Of a DNA stretch of 64,000 nt, positions 54,709 through 62,879 are shown in pieces. Position 1 is the stretch's first letter; every line of letters begins with the position of its first letter. The translations under genes were made by a program, and so were the position numbers. The notes below the pieces were generated by a model. It was not told the DNA's origin, did not search any database, and saw only the letters and a list, made by a program, of their open reading frames with translations. This DNA comes from Paenibacillus ferrarius (GTDB taxonomy: Bacteria > Bacillota > Bacilli > Paenibacillales > NBRC-103111), in NCBI RefSeq assembly GCF_002027705.1, contig NZ_MBTG01000056.1, forward strand, positions 124,001-188,000, written 5' to 3'.

Positions 54709-55662
54709 TTATAGTTTACTCAACGTACTAGATGTATTGTTCTTGTAATTATTCATTGTTTGGACATAATGACGATCAATGATTTCAATAGAACTATGTC
54801 CAGTATGTTGACGGATAGTTGATAAATCAAAACCTTCATCATGTGCCGCTGTTATGTGTCCACTTCTAAGCGAATGCCCAGCGTAGAGTTCAGGATTGAG
54901 TCCAGCAGCCTTTGCATGTTTTTTTACAATATCAGCTACTGATTCACCCGAAAGTCGTTCACCAACGTTATTGGCCTTGTTGACTGCACGAAATATAGAA
55001 TCGCTTTTGATTCGTGCTTCTTTTAACCAGACAAGAAGCGTTTCGATTGGACAATAGTTGTTGTTAGCAGGGAGAATTACTATTTTTCTTTGCTTTTTCT
55101 TCTTTTGCTCGAATACGTCAATCTCCAAGCCTTTATCAGTAAAAACCAAATCTTCCATATTAATTGAAACAATATCACCACGTCTTAAGGCAGTAGACCA
55201 TCCAAGTAAAATTAATGCTTTGTCCCGTTTTCCTTGCAATGTACTGGTGTCAATCACATCAATGATTCTCTTTAAATCATCTAATACCATAGCTTTTTTG
55301 GAAGTAGAATGATTACCTTTTGTTCGTGCAATAGAATCCATTAATTCTTCAACAATTGGATGAGTAGTGTTTGACATAAGTTTGGCCATTTTATGTGCTT
55401 TCGAGATGGATGAAATTTTCCTTTTTATGGTTGAATGTTTGCATGTTTTGGATTCTTCAGATATGAAATGTATCAAAGTTGCTTCACTAGCAGGTAAAGG
55501 GAGGTAATTGAATTTAGAGCAGAACTGCTTAAAGTTATTCCAATCAGATTCATATGCAAGTTTGGTGTTAGCGGCTTTAGCGTTTTCCAATATTGATGCA
55601 ATTCTTTCTTGATCCGCTTGAGGCATCGCTGAAAGATTTATTTCATTAGATAACATGAACAT
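54709..55662 (-). CDS. tyrosine recombinase (phage integrase family)
   Basis: The 317-residue product has the SAM-like N-terminal DNA-binding domain (residues ~25-115) and the catalytic domain with Arg160, His263-x-x-Arg266, His286/His289 and nucleophile Tyr299. It is shorter than lambda-type integrases and resembles XerC/D-like phage integrases. ATG with AAGGAGG starts it, and a hammerhead cleavage site lies 30 bases upstream of that start. It probably moves the island; no clear attachment sites were found, although tRNA-Val at 48.3 kb is a candidate. Confidence 0.9.
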   Translation of the reverse strand: MFMLSNEINLSAMPQADQERIASILENAKAANTKLAYESDWNNFKQFCSKFNYLPLPASEATLIHFISEESKTCKHSTIKRKISSISKAHKMAKLMSNTTHPIVEELMDSIARTKGNHSTSKKAMVLDDLKRIIDVIDTSTLQGKRDKALILLGWSTALRRGDIVSINMEDLVFTDKGLEIDVFEQKKKKQRKIVILPANNNYCPIETLLVWLKEARIKSDSIFRAVNKANNVGERLSGESVADIVKKHAKAAGLNPELYAGHSLRSGHITAAHDEGFDLSTIRQHTGHSSIEIIDRHYVQTMNNYKNNTSSTLSKL

Positions 55663-55688
55663 ATGGATGACCTCCTTAGATTAATTTA

Positions 55689-55748
55689 CCGCTACGCTTT
55701 CCATAGAAGGAAAACGTTTCGCTAGAATCTCACTAGCTCATCAGGCGG
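55689..55748 (-). ncRNA. hammerhead ribozyme, type I (HHR1)
   Basis: On the minus strand all core elements are present and every stem pairs. Stem I is CCGC/GCGG. Stem II is GCTAG/CTAGC with a 7-base loop between CTGATGA and GAAA. Stem III is an 8-bp hairpin (CGTTTTCC/GGAAAGCG, one G-U) with loop TTCTAT. The cleavage triplet is GUA, with the cut between 55693 and 55692. It starts one base after the stop codon of the gene before and ends 27 bases before the integrase start. Cleavage would separate the two transcripts and give the integrase mRNA a short leader with its ribosome site intact. Confidence 0.9.
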
Positions 55749-55749
55749 C

Positions 55750-55971
55750 TTAAAAGATGGCTTCACTAAAACTGCATAACTCTTTAGTGAATGAATCACG
55801 AAGTTTAGTCCATCCATTTAGAAATGCATTACAATCAAATTCAGTGAAATGCTTTTTGACCATATCGACCAACCAAAACTCTGCATTTTCATCTTCGCCA
55901 AACTCTGGATCTTCTCCGTGAAGTACCACCAAGTCAATTAATTCTTCTTTAGCTGTTTTAGTGTTTGTCAT
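55750..55971 (-). CDS. small acidic protein (73 aa)
   Basis: The start lies after AAAGGAG on the minus strand. The product is acidic (HGEDPEFGEDENAEFWL) with no known motif. Its stop codon is one base from the hammerhead ribozyme HHR1. Confidence 0.65.
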   Translation of the reverse strand: MTNTKTAKEELIDLVVLHGEDPEFGEDENAEFWLVDMVKKHFTEFDCNAFLNGWTKLRDSFTKELCSFSEAIF

Positions 55972-56035
55972 ATGTATATCGCTCCTTTAGAATATGTTTT
56001 GTTGTTGCTACCTAACTAGAGAGTCGTAAGAACAG

Positions 56036-56347
56036 CTACATTTGTTGCATTGCCATTCCGAAACAGTAGTGTTCAGCCGCTTCGTCAACTGGTTTTGTTT
56101 TAACAATTTCATATGATGATCCTATGTATGAAGGTAGATCCTTGAGCTGTGTGTAAAAGGTATCGCGGCAATGGGTGAAGGATACAATAACATAACCTTC
56201 AGTAACCCAGCCTTGAACCGTTTCATGGAACTCAGCTTTGGTGTAGAAGCCAAATGGTGGTACAGATACAAGGTCTTTACCGCTAATAATGATTTGCTTC
56301 ACCTTAGAGTCCCATGCAGTTTTTTGTTTCAATTGAAAAGGTGTCAT
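56036..56347 (-). CDS. small protein of unknown function (103 aa)
   Basis: An AAAGGAG stands before the ATG. The product has a FYTKAEFHETVQGW segment and many aromatic residues. It resembles small phage-regulon proteins but is not recognised. It lies in the same minus-strand operon as the integrase. Confidence 0.65.
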   Translation of the reverse strand: MTPFQLKQKTAWDSKVKQIIISGKDLVSVPPFGFYTKAEFHETVQGWVTEGYVIVSFTHCRDTFYTQLKDLPSYIGSSYEIVKTKPVDEAAEHYCFGMAMQQM

Positions 56348-56361
56348 TGTGGTTAGCTCCT

Positions 56362-56523
56362 TTATTCGTATCTGTGGTAGTTTGAACTTGTTATAGGTTG
56401 GTTAGCTCCGTACTCTGCTCGCCACTTTGAAAGCTTATTGCGCCACATTTTAACTTGCTTTTCGTTACCTGCCTCTCGTGCCAGCCTGATCTTTTCAATA
56501 ATTTGATTGTAGCGATTGCTCAT
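56362..56523 (-). CDS. small basic protein (53 aa)
   Basis: AAGGAGT precedes the ATG at 56523. The product begins MSNRYNQIIEKIRLAREAGN and is basic and helical, so it may bind nucleic acid. It is the first gene of the leftward operon, facing the operator array. Confidence 0.6.
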   Translation of the reverse strand: MSNRYNQIIEKIRLAREAGNEKQVKMWRNKLSKWRAEYGANQPITSSNYHRYE

Positions 56524-56567
56524 TGAGGCAACTCCTTAATTTTTCGTTTGTTTAACTCGATACTCAT

Positions 56568-56622
56568 ATAGTATCACTTAAATAGTGACACGTCAATAGT
56601 GTATCTTTATATGTGATACTAT
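56568..56622. promoter_or_regulatory. Operator array between divergent operons
   Basis: ATAGTATCAC (56568-56577) and its exact complement GTGATACTAT (56613-56622) flank two further related half-sites (TAGTGACAC and TAGTGTATC). The array lies between the leftward integrase operon and the rightward repressor gene, as in phage lysogeny switches. It is probably bound by the HTH protein encoded just to the right. Confidence 0.7.
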
Positions 56623-56696
56623 TTTTATTTATTTTTTTAAAGTAATATGTTATCTTTTATATATCGCTTTTTAAGGAAAGGACATTGTGAGAAGCT

Positions 56697-56996
56697 ATGT
56701 CAAAAATTACTCTTCATTTAGATGAAATATTAAATGAGCTTGGAATAACTAGAAATCATTTAGCGGTGGAAGCGAAAGTTAGACCAACAACGCTTTTAGA
56801 AATGGTTCACGGCAAAACTCAAGCAGTGAAGTTTGATACATTAATCAAAATTCTTGATACTTTGAATATTATTGCTTTTAAGAATTGCTTCGAACGTAGA
56901 TACACCATAGGTGATTTAATTAAATATGAATTCACTTTAAGAATGGTCAATGGAATACCCATTGATTTAATGGATGACGATTTTGAAGAAGTATAG
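56697..56996 (+). CDS. XRE-family repressor
   Basis: The 99-residue product has a helix-turn-helix in residues 8-60 (ILNELGITRNHLAVEAKVRP followed by TTLLEMVHGKTQAVK), as in phage Cro/CI-like repressors. The remaining 40 residues may form a small dimerisation part. Divergent from the integrase operon and adjacent to the operator array, it is the likely lysogeny switch protein. Confidence 0.8.
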   Translation: MSKITLHLDEILNELGITRNHLAVEAKVRPTTLLEMVHGKTQAVKFDTLIKILDTLNIIAFKNCFERRYTIGDLIKYEFTLRMVNGIPIDLMDDDFEEV

Positions 56997-57091
56997 TCTT
57001 AGTTCTCAGTGGCTTAGCAAGCCGCTTTTTTTGTTCCTATATTTGGAACATTTGTTCTTATTTCGGTATTCGTATTGTAATATAAAACACT

Positions 57092-57110
57092 TGTTTTGTA
57101 AAACAAAACA
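57092..57110. promoter_or_regulatory. TGTTTTGTAAA operator motif before the antirepressor gene
   Basis: TGTTTTGTAAAACAAAACA repeats and extends the 11-base word found in both arms of the operator of the RNA-polymerase gene 36 kb away. It lies about 115 bases before the antirepressor start. Confidence 0.6.
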
Positions 57111-57223
57111 TTTTACGTTGAGTGTAAAGTAAAAAATAACAATTATGCTAATTTGTATTTGGTGTTATTCTAATCATGCAGGAATATCCTGTAAACTAAT
57201 CATAAGGGAGAATGATAAGAAGA

Positions 57224-58111
57224 ATGACAAATGAGATTCAGGTAAAAGGTACAGTTAGTTTTATGGGGAAAGAGATCCCAAAAGTATTTGGAGGGTTCGG
57301 AGAAGACAAGCCAGTGTTGTTGGCAAAAACAATTGCGAAGATCCATGAAAGAGATTTGTTTAAAGTTAATGAGTTGATTAACAACAACATTGAGCAGTTT
57401 AATATTGAAGGTGCTACGGATTTGATTGATTTAATCTCAATCCTTTCGAAGGATTCACTTTTAGAGTTTGGGTTCACAAAGCAATCTATTGCAAACTCAA
57501 AAAACATCTACCTCTTATCTGAGCGTGGGTATAAAATTCTAATCAAGGCTATGGAAGATGATATGTCTTGGGAAGTATATCATAAGCTATTGAATGAATA
57601 TTTTAACTTCAAAGAGCAACAGCAGTTCGACCTTTCGAAACTTTCACCAGAATTGATTATGTTCAAAACCTTATGGGATGGATTAGCTAAAACTCAGTTG
57701 ATAGCACTTGAAAATCAAACAGAGATTAAAGAAGCTAAACAAGAAATTAAACAAGTACAGAATGTTGTTGATGATATCCGCGAGACGATTGTCCAACGTG
57801 ATGACGATTGGAGAGATTCAATCAACCAACTAATAAAGAAGGCTGCTAAGAATTTGGGTGGACGTAATGATGACTTTGTGACTGTTAGAAGGGAATCATA
57901 TGAACTACTTCAAGAACGTGCTAGTTGTCGCTTAAAACAACGGGTTAAGAACATTCAAGATAGGATGCGTGAACAAGGCATTAGAGAGACAGACGTTAAG
58001 AAAGCAAACAATCTTGATGCAATCGAAGCAGATAAGAAGTTAAAAGAAATCTATTTTAGTATTGTTAAAGAGCTTTCAATTAAATATGGAAATGATAAAA
58101 GGGTAGTGTAA
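57224..58111 (+). CDS. ORF6N-type phage antirepressor
   Basis: The N-terminal ~130 residues show the ORF6N pattern, ending in YLLSERGYKILIKAMEDD and EVYHKLLNEYFNF. A coiled-coil linker and a basic C-terminal domain follow (residues ~180-295). Such antirepressors bind a repressor or DNA to switch a prophage on. The ATG at 57224 is preferred because an ATG at 57212 lies only one base after the GGGAG; neither spacing is ideal. A strong terminator follows. Confidence 0.8.
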   Translation: MTNEIQVKGTVSFMGKEIPKVFGGFGEDKPVLLAKTIAKIHERDLFKVNELINNNIEQFNIEGATDLIDLISILSKDSLLEFGFTKQSIANSKNIYLLSERGYKILIKAMEDDMSWEVYHKLLNEYFNFKEQQQFDLSKLSPELIMFKTLWDGLAKTQLIALENQTEIKEAKQEIKQVQNVVDDIRETIVQRDDDWRDSINQLIKKAAKNLGGRNDDFVTVRRESYELLQERASCRLKQRVKNIQDRMREQGIRETDVKKANNLDAIEADKKLKEIYFSIVKELSIKYGNDKRVV

Positions 58112-58135
58112 AGTAAAAATAATACATATAAACAA

Positions 58136-58180
58136 AGTGTGGTTACTAGATGAATAGGCAAAGTAACCACACTCATTTTT
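58136..58180 (+). terminator. Terminator after the antirepressor gene
   Basis: A 12-bp perfect stem, AGTGTGGTTACT with AGTAACCACACT, is followed by CATTTTT. Confidence 0.85.
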
Positions 58181-58202
58181 AATGAAATCGAGGTGACTAT
58201 AT

Positions 58203-58349
58203 ATTTATTGTGTTATACAAAAAGTTGTCAATAAAAAAGTCAAGTATCAAGGCCAGTCGAAGCAAAGTGATGATGGGGAAATGATGAAACTCATTAACAG
58301 GTTAAAAGAGGAATGGAAAATAGAAGCTTCCAAAACTAGCATAAGTTAA
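58203..58349 (+). CDS. possible small protein with an ATT start (48 aa)
   Basis: The frame is open from ATT at 58203 to a stop at 58349, with GAGGTG ten bases upstream. The product contains EMMKLINRLKEEWK, a plausible helix. No ATG, GTG or TTG start fits, so it is a weak candidate. Apart from this and the terminator, 58112-58426 shows nothing. Confidence 0.3.
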   Translation: MYCVIQKVVNKKVKYQGQSKQSDDGEMMKLINRLKEEWKIEASKTSIS

Positions 58350-58426
58350 AGAAGAAGGCACAAAATGTTGATCCATATAGTGGAAAGTGTTTTAATATAT
58401 ATACAACAACTAAAGGAGCGACAAAG

Positions 58427-59020
58427 ATGACAATAAACCAAGAAGATGAAAGTAAAAGTGAAAAAGAATCGTTGCGTAAATACATTCTTAACATGGAAGT
58501 TGAAAAAGTCGAGTTCAAAAAAGCAGTAGTGGATTACATTGGTGTTTGGTACGAAAAGAACGCAAGAAAGTTGATTACCGATAATGAAGAAACGCTCAAA
58601 TTACTAGATACTGCTATATTAAAAGCATTTAAAGAAGATGTACGCAAGCTAATTGAAAATGCTAGTGAGTATGTAGAGAAATATTTTGATGATGAAAAAT
58701 TGTGGTGGCACACTAACGGACATAGAGCTTTAGTTTTTAATAATTCGGAATTACCAAGTGAAATCAATATAAGCTTAAAAGCGTTAGCTGGTGAATTGGG
58801 AAGTGTGTTGGATAGACATGAATTAATACTAATTAGTGGATCTAGTGCAATTTCAAGGATGGAAAATATTGAACAGTTGATTCAATCCTATGAAAAGTAT
58901 GATACGTTGACTCTTCGAGCAGAACTATTGAAAGATATTATTAATAGTAAAGAAAAGAAAATTAAGGACAATTCTAAGGTTGAGGATAACTCTATAGGCG
59001 ATTTGTGGGATTCATTGTAA
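58427..59020 (+). CDS. unknown helical protein (197 aa)
   Basis: AAAGGAG stands before the ATG. The product is mostly helical and charged, with a C-terminal Lys/Asp-rich tail (KEKKIKDNSKVEDNS). It resembles accessory phage proteins but no family is recognised. A terminator follows it. Confidence 0.65.
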   Translation: MTINQEDESKSEKESLRKYILNMEVEKVEFKKAVVDYIGVWYEKNARKLITDNEETLKLLDTAILKAFKEDVRKLIENASEYVEKYFDDEKLWWHTNGHRALVFNNSELPSEINISLKALAGELGSVLDRHELILISGSSAISRMENIEQLIQSYEKYDTLTLRAELLKDIINSKEKKIKDNSKVEDNSIGDLWDSL

Positions 59021-59044
59021 GCCATTATACATTTTAAATAATTT

Positions 59045-59072
59045 CCCTGACATTTGTAGTGTCAGGGTTTTT
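59045..59072 (+). terminator. Terminator after the 197-aa protein gene
   Basis: CCCTGACA pairs with TGTCAGGG around TTTGTAG and is followed by TTTTT. The remaining AT-rich 370 bases to the next gene hold a TATAAT at 59409-59414 but no other gene. Confidence 0.85.
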
Positions 59073-59444
59073 AGTGTTTACTTTTGCTATGTGATTTCTA
59101 TTGTTATCAATTGGCTAATCTTTAGAGTTTGACATATAATGGGAAATTGTATTCACTAAAGGGTATCCATCAAAATCATTTTCCTACATGATGAACAACT
59201 GATGAAAGAACAATTTTAATGCGAGTTATATAGATAAATTATTTTAAAGTAAAAAATTAATTTAGGGTTTAAGGAGCCTATTAAGGGTTCTATTTTATTC
59301 AACTTTATCAAGAACTCTAGTTTTTGAGATACCAAATATTAGAATATTAATATTACTAGAAACTAACAAAAATATATTGTCAATATTCCTATGTTTTCCA
59401 TTACATAGTATAATATGACTATAAAATTTAAGGGGAACTCTACT

Positions 59445-60509
59445 ATGAGGAAAAAACTACAAGTATTCATCTCTTCGACTTTTACAGATTTGAGAGATGA
59501 AAGACAAGTTGCTGTAAAATCTGTCTTAAACACTGGACATATTCCTGCTGGTATGGAGTTGTTTACAGCTGGAGATGAATCACAAAAGGAAATAATTAAG
59601 AGATGGATAGATGAGTCAGACGTCTACGTATTAATTTTAGGTGGTCGTTATGGATCAATAGACAAAGATACAGGTAAAAGTTACACACATTGGGAATATG
59701 ACTATGCAGGTGAAATAAGTAAACCACGATTCGCTATTGTTTTGAGCGATTCCGCGATACAAAACAAAATAGTTAAAATTGGATATAAAGATGCTACAGA
59801 ACAAAATAATCCACAATTACTTAAGAATTTTAGAGAAGATTTACTAGGAACAAAACTAATTAGTCCTGTGGATGACGATAAAGATATAGAGATTAGTATC
59901 TTCAAATCATTGAGGGAGATTGAAAATAGAAATGATTTATCGGGTTGGGTATCTGGCAAGGATGTTCCAGATGTGAACGGATTATTGAATGAAAATGCGA
60001 GACTATTGAAGGAAAACGCAAAGTACTTACTTGAGATTGATAAGTTAAAGGTTAAATCATCGAAAACTGATTTAATAAATGGGTACGAATATGATGAATT
60101 AATTAAAATATTAACAGATACAAAAATTGTTTTGCCTAAAGAAGTTGATCCTGATACAAAAGAGATTAGTTATTTGCAATTATTCAAGTCTGTCAAAAAT
60201 CATTATGCTGTAGGAATCAGTAATGCTTATGGTATGAATGAAAGTGCAAAGTTATTATTTTTTAAAGTAGCTCCCACATTAATGATCTATGGTTTAGTTG
60301 ATAAAGTAAAATCAGGAAAATTAGAAAAAATCCAAACGTCTAAGGAAGGATTTAAATTTCTAGCGAGGTTAGAATTAGATGGGATTCAAGATGATAAAGA
60401 AGAAGTCGACAACAAAGGTAACGTTACCAAGGCAAAACCAACTATAGAGAAAGAAACAGCTACAAAAAGAAAACTAAAGGAAAAAGAGCAATCAGCAAAT
60501 TTACGATAA
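59445..60509 (+). CDS. DUF4062 protein (possible defence effector)
   Basis: The ATG at 59445 follows AAGGGGAA; the frame is open ten codons further upstream without a site. The N-terminal ~110 residues match DUF4062 (KLQVFISSTFTDLRDER, AGMELF, DVYVLILGGRYGS and HWEYDYA), a TIR/Rossmann-like domain often fused to or near antiviral NTPases. The remaining 240 residues are unknown, with a Lys/Glu-rich C-terminus. Lone DUF4062 proteins in prophages may act against other phages; this is inference. Confidence 0.75.
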   Translation: MRKKLQVFISSTFTDLRDERQVAVKSVLNTGHIPAGMELFTAGDESQKEIIKRWIDESDVYVLILGGRYGSIDKDTGKSYTHWEYDYAGEISKPRFAIVLSDSAIQNKIVKIGYKDATEQNNPQLLKNFREDLLGTKLISPVDDDKDIEISIFKSLREIENRNDLSGWVSGKDVPDVNGLLNENARLLKENAKYLLEIDKLKVKSSKTDLINGYEYDELIKILTDTKIVLPKEVDPDTKEISYLQLFKSVKNHYAVGISNAYGMNESAKLLFFKVAPTLMIYGLVDKVKSGKLEKIQTSKEGFKFLARLELDGIQDDKEEVDNKGNVTKAKPTIEKETATKRKLKEKEQSANLR

Positions 60510-60544
60510 TTTGTAGTATTGTAGTTGATTACTTATTAATCCGT

Positions 60545-60598
60545 AAAAAAGAACCTTCAAAAACACTGTAAAAGTGGAGTTGTCGGTTCTTTTTTTTC
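60545..60598 (+). terminator. Terminator after the DUF4062 gene
   Basis: AAAAAAGAACC pairs with GGTTCTTTTTT around a longer loop that itself contains ACT/AGT pairs; eight Ts follow. Confidence 0.75.
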
Positions 60599-60705
60599 AA
60601 ACTTTTATGTAACAGGAAGTATTGAGTAGGCAAAAATAAAACATGAAGATGATAAAGCAAAATAAAAACCTCACTTTTATTAGGTGACATAAAGGAGATT
60701 AGTTA

Positions 60706-60879
60706 ATGCTAAAACTAAACGATTTTATTTTATTGAAGTCCATATATAGCGAGGATCTTCACAATGCCATTCTAAAGCATGATTCCGCGGCAATGAATAC
60801 AATTGTACAAAGAGACTATTCAGAGGAGCTAGAGGACGGTTATGTAAGCTTAGAGGTCATTTATACTAAAAATAATTAA
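60706..60879 (+). CDS. small protein of unknown function (57 aa)
   Basis: AAAGGAG stands nine bases before the ATG. The product is acidic, with SEELEDGYVSLEVIY in the C-terminal half. It is not recognised but has a clear ribosome site. Confidence 0.55.
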   Translation: MLKLNDFILLKSIYSEDLHNAILKHDSAAMNTIVQRDYSEELEDGYVSLEVIYTKNN

Positions 60880-61013
60880 ATCAACATTTTAGATAAGGAG
60901 AAACAATGAAATTGACAAGTATATATAGAAAAAATAAAAAGTAAAGTAATAGTTGACTTAATGTATATATCAATGTATTATGGTATTAAGCGTTAGACAA
61001 GGGGGTGCAAGCA

Positions 61014-61286
61014 TTGAATCAAGATGACGCTATCTTAAAGGTAATAAAGAAATTGTCTGATCTAGGTTCATACATACTTACAAATCATGCAACTGATCAG
61101 AGAATAGTAAGAGGTATGAGCATACAAGATGTTGAAGATGTACTTTGTAACCCTACTAAAATTATTAGAACCGATGTCATCAACTCAATATCAACGTATA
61201 AAATTGAGGGTGGTTTTAAAAAGCAACGGTTAGCTGTAGAAATTTCAGGCCAAAATGTAGTTATAGTGATAACGGCTATGGATTAA
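61014..61286 (+). CDS. DUF4258 toxin-like protein (MqsR-like partner)
   Basis: The TTG at 61014 follows AAGGGGG by eight bases; an in-frame GTG at 61005 lies inside that site. The product (90 aa) carries a DUF4258 pattern: ILTNHATDQRIVRGMSIQDV and a VIVITAMD end. This small RelE-like fold occurs in toxin-antitoxin toxins. The MqsA-like zinc-finger gene follows 164 bases later, supporting a toxin-antitoxin pair. Confidence 0.75.
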   Translation: MNQDDAILKVIKKLSDLGSYILTNHATDQRIVRGMSIQDVEDVLCNPTKIIRTDVINSISTYKIEGGFKKQRLAVEISGQNVVIVITAMD

Positions 61287-61450
61287 TAATCCTAGCCTTA
61301 TCTTCATAATATATATACAGATTAAACACTAGAGAATGCGGAGAATATACAGTTTTAACACTGGAGTTTATCAGATGTAGTACTGGAGAATATTAGATTT
61401 AACCTAGAGAATATCAGAGTTTTCTATTATGTATAAGGGAGTGTAAAAGT

Positions 61451-61879
61451 ATGTTGAATTTTAATTGCGTTAATTGCAGGAAGGACGTGTTTGTTGAAAA
61501 ATTTATTTCGAAGGAATATGAAGTTGATGGGAAAAAGTTGGTGATTAGTGGGATTCCAGTAATCCAATGCTCCAATTGTAATGAATCATATTTTGACAAG
61601 AAAGCATCAGAATATATTGATAATCAAATTAAAATTTTTAAATCAGAGGGACTCGAAAATAGAACACGCGAACTAGCGAAGGCTAAAGGATTGACTCAGG
61701 AGCAGATTGGAAACCATTTAGAACTTAGCAAACAAAGGATTAGTCAAATTTTTAGCTCTGAGAGTATTGATATTAAAATTGCTTATAAATTGTCTAATAT
61801 AATGAAAGAACCAATTCAGGAAATATTCAAACTTCACAACATAATCCAAAGAGAAGACAAATATTATATTGAAAATTGA
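61451..61879 (+). CDS. MqsA/YgiT-type zinc-finger antitoxin
   Basis: The N-terminus has two CxxC pairs (Cys6, Cys9, Cys40, Cys43), a YgiT-type zinc domain. The C-terminal half (about residues 75-125) is a helix-turn-helix (LTQEQIGNHLELSKQRISQI), a layout identical to MqsA. It binds its own promoter and neutralises the toxin. The ATG follows AGGGAGTG. Confidence 0.85.
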   Translation: MLNFNCVNCRKDVFVEKFISKEYEVDGKKLVISGIPVIQCSNCNESYFDKKASEYIDNQIKIFKSEGLENRTRELAKAKGLTQEQIGNHLELSKQRISQIFSSESIDIKIAYKLSNIMKEPIQEIFKLHNIIQREDKYYIEN

Positions 61880-61897
61880 CTGAAAATAATTATATAG

Positions 61898-61938
61898 ATG
61901 CCAAAAGCCCATATAAGGTTATGGGCATTGGCATTTTT
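61898..61938 (+). terminator. Terminator after the toxin-antitoxin pair
   Basis: ATGCCA...TGGCAT with an inner GCCCATA/TATGGGC stem, followed by TTTTTG. Confidence 0.85.
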
Positions 61939-61979
61939 GTGTTTTAGTACAATGTAGATTTTTTAGTGAGTGCTTATAT

Positions 61980-62327
61980 TTAGATTGGACGTTTTGGTGG
62001 TAATTGAACAACTAACTTATAGGACTTACCGAAATAGTTACCTTCTAAATGCAAAATGTCCTCATTCTCGAAATATGAAAATGATACAGGATATCTATTG
62101 CTTGAATTTGGATAATGTTCTTGGAATTCAGCAGGAATAACACCATCTTCGTCCCATACAAAGTAAATACGACTATAGTTAGTTTCTACACTTGCATACA
62201 CTTGGTAATAATTGTTGATTGTTTCTTTACCATTAACTCTAGCAATCACATGAACCTTATCTCCTGAAAGTGGTTCGTCCCTGTAATTTATAACTACTTG
62301 GCGAAGATCGTCTTTATAATCATTCAT
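61980..62327 (-). CDS. unknown protein (115 aa)
   Basis: The start at 62327 has AGGAG in front; the frame opens five codons earlier without a site. The product (MNDYKDDLRQVVINY) is a beta-rich soluble protein with no recognised motif. Confidence 0.6.
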   Translation of the reverse strand: MNDYKDDLRQVVINYRDEPLSGDKVHVIARVNGKETINNYYQVYASVETNYSRIYFVWDEDGVIPAEFQEHYPNSSNRYPVSFSYFENEDILHLEGNYFGKSYKLVVQLPPKRPI

Positions 62328-62399
62328 AGTAATTCTCCTCATTGTTGTAATATGGAAACTACGAATATATTAACATTTTTGTATTATCATTGCATACCA

Positions 62400-62576
62400 T
62401 TATTTAGGCTTAGAATTGATTACATTCAATACACTAAACACTATCGTCACACAAATAAGCGTGTATATGACTATCTTTATGTACATTGGTAGTTGATTGA
62501 ATGTACCTGTGAATAGTGACGTTAGTGAACCCAGTATAAGTAGTATTGCGATTACAATCGCGTTGTTTTTAGTCAA
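62400..62576 (-). CDS. small membrane protein (58 aa), holin-like
   Basis: TTG at 62576 follows GGAGGAATA. The product has two hydrophobic segments (AIVIAILLILGSLTSLF and IVIYTLICVTIVFSVL), like small holins or toxins. The real function is open. Confidence 0.6.
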   Translation of the reverse strand: MTKNNAIVIAILLILGSLTSLFTGTFNQLPMYIKIVIYTLICVTIVFSVLNVINSKPK

Positions 62577-62616
62577 TGTGATATTCCTCCTTTTTCTTGG
62601 ATATGATATAATAAAG

Positions 62617-62650
62617 GAACTAAAGGAAGGCTCCAACCTTCCCTTAGTTG
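62617..62650 (-). terminator. Terminator between the small membrane genes
   Basis: On the minus strand ACTAAGGGAAGG pairs with CCTTCCTTTAGT, followed by a modest T-rich run. Confidence 0.7.
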
Positions 62651-62655
62651 CTTGT

Positions 62656-62841
62656 CTAGCGTTTGCGGTGCTTTCTACTTCTTGGCGGGAGTGAAGCATC
62701 GCTTTTTACTATGTCCTGCTTTCTTTCGTCTGCTTCGCGTTCATTTCGTCTATCTCGCCTATTTGCGAAGTAGAGGAAGATGGAAACCGATGCCCCGATT
62801 AAAGCAGGTGCTAGGGCTTTAATGACGTCTAACCATATCAT
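62656..62841 (-). CDS. small membrane protein (61 aa) with basic tail
   Basis: An ATG at 62841 has AAGGGA nine bases before it. Residues 1-27 form a membrane helix; the rest is Arg/Lys-rich (RRDRRNEREADERK), like type I toxins or BhlA-like holins. It lies upstream in the same minus-strand group as the 58-aa membrane protein. Confidence 0.55.
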   Translation of the reverse strand: MIWLDVIKALAPALIGASVSIFLYFANRRDRRNEREADERKQDIVKSDASLPPRSRKHRKR

Positions 62842-62879
62842 TGGCGTCATTCCCTTCTATGTATTTGTGTTTCTTTGGT

